27,438 nucleotides of DNA, taken from positions 1-27,438 of the forward strand of contig DDEP01000041.1 of assembly GCA_002336465.1 (NCBI GenBank), given 5' to 3'. Under the pieces are notes generated by a model, which was not told where the DNA came from, made no database searches, and saw only the letters and a list, made by a program, of their open reading frames with translations. Position numbers and translations under genes: made by a program. Source of the DNA: Pedobacter sp. UBA1951. Lineage in GTDB: Bacteria > Bacteroidota > Bacteroidia > Sphingobacteriales > Sphingobacteriaceae. Positions 22,708 through 27,438 of the stretch are shown one piece after another. Numbering within the stretch: position 1 is the stretch's first letter; every line of letters starts with the position of its first letter.

Positions 22708-23790
22708 TTAATTTTTTAATGCTTTTAACAGTCTATCTGTCTCTTCGTAATTTTTTGTATCGTTCTTAAACGCATAAATCTGTTTAAGGGTTTGCAAGGT
22801 TGGTTCAGATTTAGGGTCTAATTCTAATGCCTTTTTATAATAAGGAATAGACTGGTCTACCAGAGCTACCATTTTAGCGCTTAGTGCATTGTATTCTTTT
22901 ACTTTTTTAGCATCTAATTTAACACGTTGCTCTTGTATATTTAATGCTTGTTTGTAATAAGTATCGCCCATTAAATATTGATAAATAGCTCTTTTAGGGT
23001 CTTTCTCAATTAATTTACCCAATAATTCCTGAGATTTTGCAATATCGCCTTTTGTGATATAGATATCGGTTTCTATACCTATAAAATCTGGCTCTTCAGG
23101 GAATTTAGCTTGTGCTTCTCTTACCAGTTCTAAACCACCAGTTGTATCTTTAAGCTTATCTAAAGACATGTTGATGATTTCACGGTAAAAGTCTTTTGAT
23201 TCAGGAACATTAAAACCAATCACTTTTCTGAAGTGCTTAATAGCCTGAGGAAAATCGCCAATCTGTTTTGCAGTAACACCTGCATTGATATAAAGGCCAG
23301 CATCGTCCGGTTTTCTAGCAATCATTTCATTGAATTCAACTAGAGCTCCTTTAAAATCTTTATTATTGTATAATTTAATCGCTCTAGTATTGATGGCATT
23401 CTCAATATTGATCTGCGCATTTTCAAGGGCTACTTTTTCTTCTCCTTTTTTGTCTAACTCTTTGGCTTTAGCAATTGCTTCTTCTGCAATTTTTTGTTTT
23501 GCTACAGAGTTGTTCAAATCAAGCGTATCCATAACGCTGATTGCTGATGACAAAGAAGCTCTTAAGCTCCATGATTCTGGCAAAGACTTGGTTTTTTCGT
23601 TGGCTATTGCATTATCTGTGTGTTTCAAGCCTTTTTCCAAATTTGCTAAATTCTTATCCAAAGGCATGGTTTTAATGCCAATGTTATTGAATATCTCCCA
23701 TACCTTACGTGCCTCTGCTACTTCAGCTTTCTGAGCATGGGCGCTTACTACTGCTCCCAAAAAAAGGGCGCTTAAAAGGATTTTTTTCAT
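22708..23790 (-). CDS. Exported TPR protein following gyrA
   Basis: The 360-residue protein starts MKKILLSALFLGAVVSAHAQK, a clear signal peptide with cleavage after AHAQ or AHA, so it is periplasmic or secreted. The body has at least four tetratricopeptide-like repeats, including AINTRAIKLYNNKDFKGALVEFNEM in pieces, DAGLYINAGVTAKQIGDFPQ and SIPYYKKALELDPKSEPTLQ. The segment ANEKTKSLPESWSLRASL and IAKAKELDK parallel the downstream protein. It starts 15 bases after the gyrA stop codon, so it is probably in the gyrA transcript. Its role is unknown. Confidence 0.85.
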   Translation of the reverse strand: MKKILLSALFLGAVVSAHAQKAEVAEARKVWEIFNNIGIKTMPLDKNLANLEKGLKHTDNAIANEKTKSLPESWSLRASLSSAISVMDTLDLNNSVAKQKIAEEAIAKAKELDKKGEEKVALENAQINIENAINTRAIKLYNNKDFKGALVEFNEMIARKPDDAGLYINAGVTAKQIGDFPQAIKHFRKVIGFNVPESKDFYREIINMSLDKLKDTTGGLELVREAQAKFPEEPDFIGIETDIYITKGDIAKSQELLGKLIEKDPKRAIYQYLMGDTYYKQALNIQEQRVKLDAKKVKEYNALSAKMVALVDQSIPYYKKALELDPKSEPTLQTLKQIYAFKNDTKNYEETDRLLKALKN

Positions 23791-23805
23791 TTTATGATTT
23801 TAGTT

Positions 23806-26343
23806 TTAGTTATCATTATCTGTTGCTTCAGGCGATGTTGTTTCATCTCCCGAATTTTCATTATTTACAATTTCCTCTTCTTCCTCATCCTCATGATCAA
23901 TTCTGGCTACAGATGCAATCTCATCATTGCCTTTTAAGGTAATCAATCTCACACCTTGCGTTGCCCTGCCCATTACTCTTAATTCAGCAACAGCAATTCT
24001 TATAATGATACCAGATTTGTTAATGATCATCAGGTCATCTGCATCGCTAACGTTCTTAATAGCTACCAATTCACCTGTTTTATCGGTTATGTTAATGGTT
24101 TTTACACCTTTACCTCCTCTATTGGTAACGCGATAATCTTCTATATCGGTACGTTTGCCATAACCTTTTTCTGAAACTACCAATACTGTTGCTTCTTGAC
24201 TATCTACAGCAATCATGCCAACTACTTCATCTTTATCATGGCTCAAGGTTATACCTCTTACGCCTGTTGCCGTTCTGCCCATAGGTCTTACAGTGCTTTC
24301 ATTAAAGCGAATAGCTCTTCCTGAGCGTAATGCCATTAATATTTCACTGCTTCCGGTAGTAAGACTAGCTTCTAAAAGTTGATCACCATCATTGATGTTG
24401 ATGGCATTGATACCATTTACCCTTGGTCTTGAATAAGCTTCTAAAGAAGTTTTCTTGATGGTACCTTTTTTGGTACACATGATGATAAAGTTATTTTCTA
24501 AGTATTCCTGATCTTTTAGGTTTTTAACTTTGATAAAGGCTTTAACTTTTTCTTCTTTAGGGATACTGATGATATTTTGAAGTGCTCTTCCTTTACTTTG
24601 GCGACTACCTTCAGGTATTTCATATACGCGTAACCAGAAACAACGCCCTGCATCTGTAAAACATAGCATATAGTTGTGGTTAGTGGCTATCAGTAAATGT
24701 TCGATAAAGTCTTCATTTCTAGAATCACTTCCTTTAGAACCTTTTCCTCCTCGTCCCTGTATTCTATATTCTGAAGCTGGAGTACGTTTGATGTAACCTT
24801 CATGAGATATAGTGATCACAACTTCCTCGTCTTCGATGAAGTCTTCCATGCTCATGTCTTCTGCAGAATGAACAATAGATGTTCTGCGCTCGTCGCCGTA
24901 TTTATCAACAATTTCGGTCAGCTCATCTTTAATAATTTTCATTCTTAAACCTTCATCAGCTAATATTGATTTCAGGTATTCGATGGTTTTCATCAGCTCG
25001 GCATACTCGTCTTTGATTTTATCTCTTTCAAGTCCTGTTAACCTTCTTAAGGTCATATCAAGAATTGCACGGGCTTGTATATCGCTTAAACCAAATTTCT
25101 CCATTAAACCTGTGCGGGCATCTTCAGGTGTATTTGAAGACCTGATCAGCTTGATCACCTCTTCAATATGATCCAAGGCTATTAATAAACCTTCTAATAT
25201 ATGCGCACGTTTTTCGGCCTCTCCTAATTCAAATTTTGTTCTTCTGATTACCACATCATGTCTGTGATCAACAAAATGGTGAATAAGGTCTTTAAGGTTT
25301 AATAATTGCGGACGACCGTTTACCAGCGCAATGTTATTTACACTAAATGAGCTTTGTAAAGCTGTATATTTAAATAGATTATTTAATACGATATTGGCAT
25401 TGGCATCTCTCTTTATTTCATAAACGATACGGATACCATCTTTGTTAGACTCATCTTTAATGTTAGAGATACCTTCTATCTTCTTCTCACCTACCAACTC
25501 GGCCGTACGCTCAATCATCTGAGCTTTGTTTACCAAGTAAGGTATTTCGGTAACCACAATGCTTTCTCTGTCTTTTATGATTTCTATCTCGGCTTTGGCG
25601 CGCATTACAACACGACCTCTACCTGTTTCAAAAGCTTCTTGAACGCCTGAGTAACCATAGATAATAGCACCTGTAGGAAAATCAGGGGCTTTAACATATT
25701 TCATTAACTCTGCAATGGTAAGCTCTCTGTTATCTATATAAGCAATAGTAGCATTTACCACTTCGGTTAAATTATGGGGAGCCATATTGGTAGCCATACC
25801 TACGGCAATACCTGATGCTCCATTAACCAATAGGTTTGGAATTTTAGATGGTAAAACAGTGGGTTCTTGTAACGAATCATCAAAGTTAAGTTGAAAATCA
25901 ACTGTATCTTTATTGATGTCGGCCAACATTTCTTCGGCAATTTTCTGGAAACGTGCCTCCGTATAACGCATTGCCGCTGGAGAATCTCCATCTATTGAAC
26001 CATAGTTACCTTGCCCATCAACCATCATGTAACGTAAACTCCATGGTTGCGCCATACGTACCATGGTCATGTACACTGATGAATCACCGTGCGGGTGGTA
26101 CTTACCTAATACCTCACCCACAATACGAGCTGATTTTTTATAGGGTTTACCACTACCTAAACCCAAATCCAACATACCATAAAGTACCCTGCGATGAACC
26201 GGTTTTAATCCGTCTCTTACATCTGGCAATGCCCTGCTTACGATAACGGACATTGAATAATCGATGTAGGCAGATTTCATCTGCTCATCTATATTAATAG
26301 GAATAATCTTGTCGCTGTCTTGATATTCTAAATCTTCTGCCAT
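23806..26343 (-). CDS. gyrA: DNA gyrase subunit A
   Basis: GyrA is the DNA-cleaving and rejoining subunit that, with GyrB, introduces negative supercoils. The 845-residue protein has the breakage-reunion domain with catalytic Tyr127 in AAMRYTEARF, the conserved GDSPAAMRY, EIPYLVNKAQMIE and LSDIQARAILDM. The GyrA box region QGRGGKGSKG marks the beta-pinwheel C-terminal domain, followed by repeated blocks such as GRTATGVRGITL and GRATQGVRLITL. The GyrA box makes it gyrase rather than topoisomerase IV. It ends in a very acidic tail (DHEDEEEEE and more). The quinolone region reads HPHGDSSVYMTMVRMAQ, so the position equivalent to E. coli Asp87 is Met92, while Ser83 is retained as Ser88. The start MAEDLEYQDSDKIIPI is family-like. 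Confidence 0.96.
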   Translation of the reverse strand: MAEDLEYQDSDKIIPINIDEQMKSAYIDYSMSVIVSRALPDVRDGLKPVHRRVLYGMLDLGLGSGKPYKKSARIVGEVLGKYHPHGDSSVYMTMVRMAQPWSLRYMMVDGQGNYGSIDGDSPAAMRYTEARFQKIAEEMLADINKDTVDFQLNFDDSLQEPTVLPSKIPNLLVNGASGIAVGMATNMAPHNLTEVVNATIAYIDNRELTIAELMKYVKAPDFPTGAIIYGYSGVQEAFETGRGRVVMRAKAEIEIIKDRESIVVTEIPYLVNKAQMIERTAELVGEKKIEGISNIKDESNKDGIRIVYEIKRDANANIVLNNLFKYTALQSSFSVNNIALVNGRPQLLNLKDLIHHFVDHRHDVVIRRTKFELGEAEKRAHILEGLLIALDHIEEVIKLIRSSNTPEDARTGLMEKFGLSDIQARAILDMTLRRLTGLERDKIKDEYAELMKTIEYLKSILADEGLRMKIIKDELTEIVDKYGDERRTSIVHSAEDMSMEDFIEDEEVVITISHEGYIKRTPASEYRIQGRGGKGSKGSDSRNEDFIEHLLIATNHNYMLCFTDAGRCFWLRVYEIPEGSRQSKGRALQNIISIPKEEKVKAFIKVKNLKDQEYLENNFIIMCTKKGTIKKTSLEAYSRPRVNGINAININDGDQLLEASLTTGSSEILMALRSGRAIRFNESTVRPMGRTATGVRGITLSHDKDEVVGMIAVDSQEATVLVVSEKGYGKRTDIEDYRVTNRGGKGVKTINITDKTGELVAIKNVSDADDLMIINKSGIIIRIAVAELRVMGRATQGVRLITLKGNDEIASVARIDHEDEEEEEIVNNENSGDETTSPEATDNDN

Positions 26344-26355
26344 AATTCTTTTTGT

Positions 26356-26368
26356 CCGTTAAAAACGG
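26356..26368 (-). promoter_or_regulatory. Small hairpin in the gyrA leader
   Basis: CCGTT (26356-26360) and AACGG (26364-26368) form a 5-bp stem about 13 bases before the gyrA ATG. The surrounding gap (26344-26566) is AT-rich with no full promoter consensus. It also holds a 9-bp inverted repeat, TATTTGTAT (26491-26499) with ATACAAATA (26557-26565). Confidence 0.3.
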
Positions 26369-26566
26369 AATTAATTAGCTACTGATATAATCTTGCGAAT
26401 TTAATAAAATAAGCTACATTATATAAGGCAATGTGGAAAAGTTTTAGTCTTTGTAACTAATCATTTAGATTTATAACGTATGTCTTGATTTATTTGTATT
26501 ACATCATCAGGCTTTTATAGCATTAAACAGTTAACAAATGTATTCTTAATATTGCGATACAAATAA

Positions 26567-27438
26567 TCATCTCTTTACCACCTTTCGGGTTTCACTTATT
26601 CCCTTTCCGTTAAGATGGATTATATAAATACCTGCAGGGTATTGCCCCAATAACAATATCTTGCTGTCTTCCATTGCGTTGATGCTCCATTGCTGCAGTA
26701 CTTTTCCGTTTACATCTACCACTTGCAACAGGTTAAAACGCCCTGCAGTAAAACTGATATTAACCTGATCTGCTGTAGGGTTTGGGTATAAGTTGAAAGT
26801 AGAGGGTTGAAAGTTAAAAGTTACCGTTCTAATGCCCAGTTCTGTTGCCTTGCCGTCGTTGTCTATTTGTACCAGTTTGTAGTAGTTGGTGCCGTTTAAA
26901 GGAGTTTTGTCTGTGAAAGAATAGACTTGAGACGTGAGATTTGAGATATGAGGGGCCGATACCTCGCCTATTTTTACAAAAGTTGAGTTCTCTGTGCTTT
27001 CTGTTTTCCGGTAGAGTTCAAAGCCTTTGTTATTCTGCTCATTAGTGGTCTTCCATTCCAGTTTGGCATAGTTACCTTCTAGTTTAGCACTATAGCTGAC
27101 CAAAATTACCGGAAGTGGTGCACCTATTACCTGTAATTGTTGTACCACATCTACTGCTGCCATATAGTTGCTATTCCCTACTTGACTAGCCGTAATATCT
27201 GTTGCTCCCTCTCCTTTTATATGTACTTTCCATATTAATCCATCCTGATAGACTTCGGCTACTGTGGTATTACTGCTCGTATAGCTCAAAGGCAAGTTGC
27301 TGTTTGTACTTGCCGATAATGCAAAATCTGGACTTGTAGTGGTTTGTGTTGTTAATGGGGCAAAAGTGATAAGCTGACCAGCTTTACCTACAATCAGCAT
27401 TAAATCAATGCTACCTCCATTGTAATCAGCTGTGGCAG
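26567..27438 (-). CDS. Type IX secretion system cargo protein, C-terminal part
   Basis: The reverse frame is open from the window edge to a TGA at 26567-26569; an internal ATG at 27400 is not the real start. The visible 290 or so residues comprise the end of an NHL/FG-GAP-like or similar region (ADYNGGSIDLMLIV), one bacterial Ig-like module (GQLITFAPL ... LPLSYTSSNTTVAEV ... GEGATDITASQVGNSNYMAAV), a fibronectin-like module (VSYSAKLEGNYAKLEWKTTN ... YYKLVQIDNDGK), and the Por secretion tail (FNLYPNPTADQVNISF ... GQYPAGIYIIHLNGKG ... KVVKR). The tail is the sorting signal for export across the outer membrane by the type IX system, with cleavage and usually surface attachment or release. The N-terminal and any catalytic domains lie outside the window. 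Confidence 0.88.
   Translation of the reverse strand, partial: ATADYNGGSIDLMLIVGKAGQLITFAPLTTQTTTSPDFALSASTNSNLPLSYTSSNTTVAEVYQDGLIWKVHIKGEGATDITASQVGNSNYMAAVDVVQQLQVIGAPLPVILVSYSAKLEGNYAKLEWKTTNEQNNKGFELYRKTESTENSTFVKIGEVSAPHISNLTSQVYSFTDKTPLNGTNYYKLVQIDNDGKATELGIRTVTFNFQPSTFNLYPNPTADQVNISFTAGRFNLLQVVDVNGKVLQQWSINAMEDSKILLLGQYPAGIYIIHLNGKGISETRKVVKR
26925..26952. repeat. Dispersed repeat copy inside the type IX cargo gene
   Basis: ACTTGAGAC (26925-26933), ten bases, then AGATATGAG (26944-26952) repeats the words and spacing of 11464-11491. It is translated in frame on the minus strand as HISNLTSQV, in a loop between strands of the fibronectin-like module. Confidence 0.55.

Noticed and set aside
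23330..23942. 134- and 77-codon plus-strand ORFs
   Set aside because: They are antisense to the TPR gene and the gyrA end; composition mirrors the helix-rich complement.

Overview
The window is a chromosomal segment of a Bacteroidota bacterium, most likely Sphingobacteriaceae (Pedobacter-like). The evidence is AT-rich DNA, promoter boxes of the TTTG / TAnnTTTG type, no clear Shine-Dalgarno sites, a type IX secretion C-terminal sorting domain at the right edge, SpII lipoprotein and TPR genes typical of the phylum, and GAT-rich codon use. Most of it is core metabolism. No rRNA, tRNA, transposase or CRISPR array was seen.

Layout. 1-1106 is a nearly complete trans-sulfuration PLP enzyme (minus). 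1270-1764 is a small lipoprotein. 1909-4492 holds mqnE, a histidine phosphatase and mqnA (futalosine route to menaquinone). 4594-6327 is a phosphohexomutase (minus). 6399-9151 holds lysC and lysA (aspartate and lysine/diaminopimelate metabolism) with two very short membrane-protein ORFs, one just before lysC and one antisense ORF filling the lysC-lysA gap. 9259-12714 holds an MFS transporter, hemF and bioB. 12843-15023 is a FUSC/YccS-like membrane protein (minus). 15024-15799 is a long non-coding stretch with two related promoter-like motifs, nested hairpins and a strong terminator ahead of a PIN-PhoH ATPase gene (15800-17149).

17146-20316 (minus) is an apparent operon: a DUF763 protein of unknown function, endonuclease V (nfi, 4-base ATGA overlap) and a TetA-like MFS exporter. 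The DUF763 protein ends in QLDLF, a textbook sliding-clamp-binding motif, and has a helix-hairpin-helix-like segment. Its promoter (TTTG-N19-TAAATTTG) carries a perfect 12-bp inverted repeat centred on the -7 box. This is the best candidate for an undescribed, regulated DNA-repair module. Next to it lie the remnant of a serine hydrolase gene (20415-20600) and a HEAT-repeat AlkC/AlkD-like gene with foreign-looking codon use (20778-21377).

21500-26343 (minus) holds gyrA followed by two paralogous secreted TPR genes. 26567-27438 is the C-terminal part of a type IX secreted protein. Intergenic space carries REP-like palindromes related to TCCTGAACTTGTTTCAGGA. One is a two-armed element nested inside a terminator stem between bioB and the FUSC gene. 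Another repeat family occurs both between hemF and bioB and in frame inside the type IX secreted protein.
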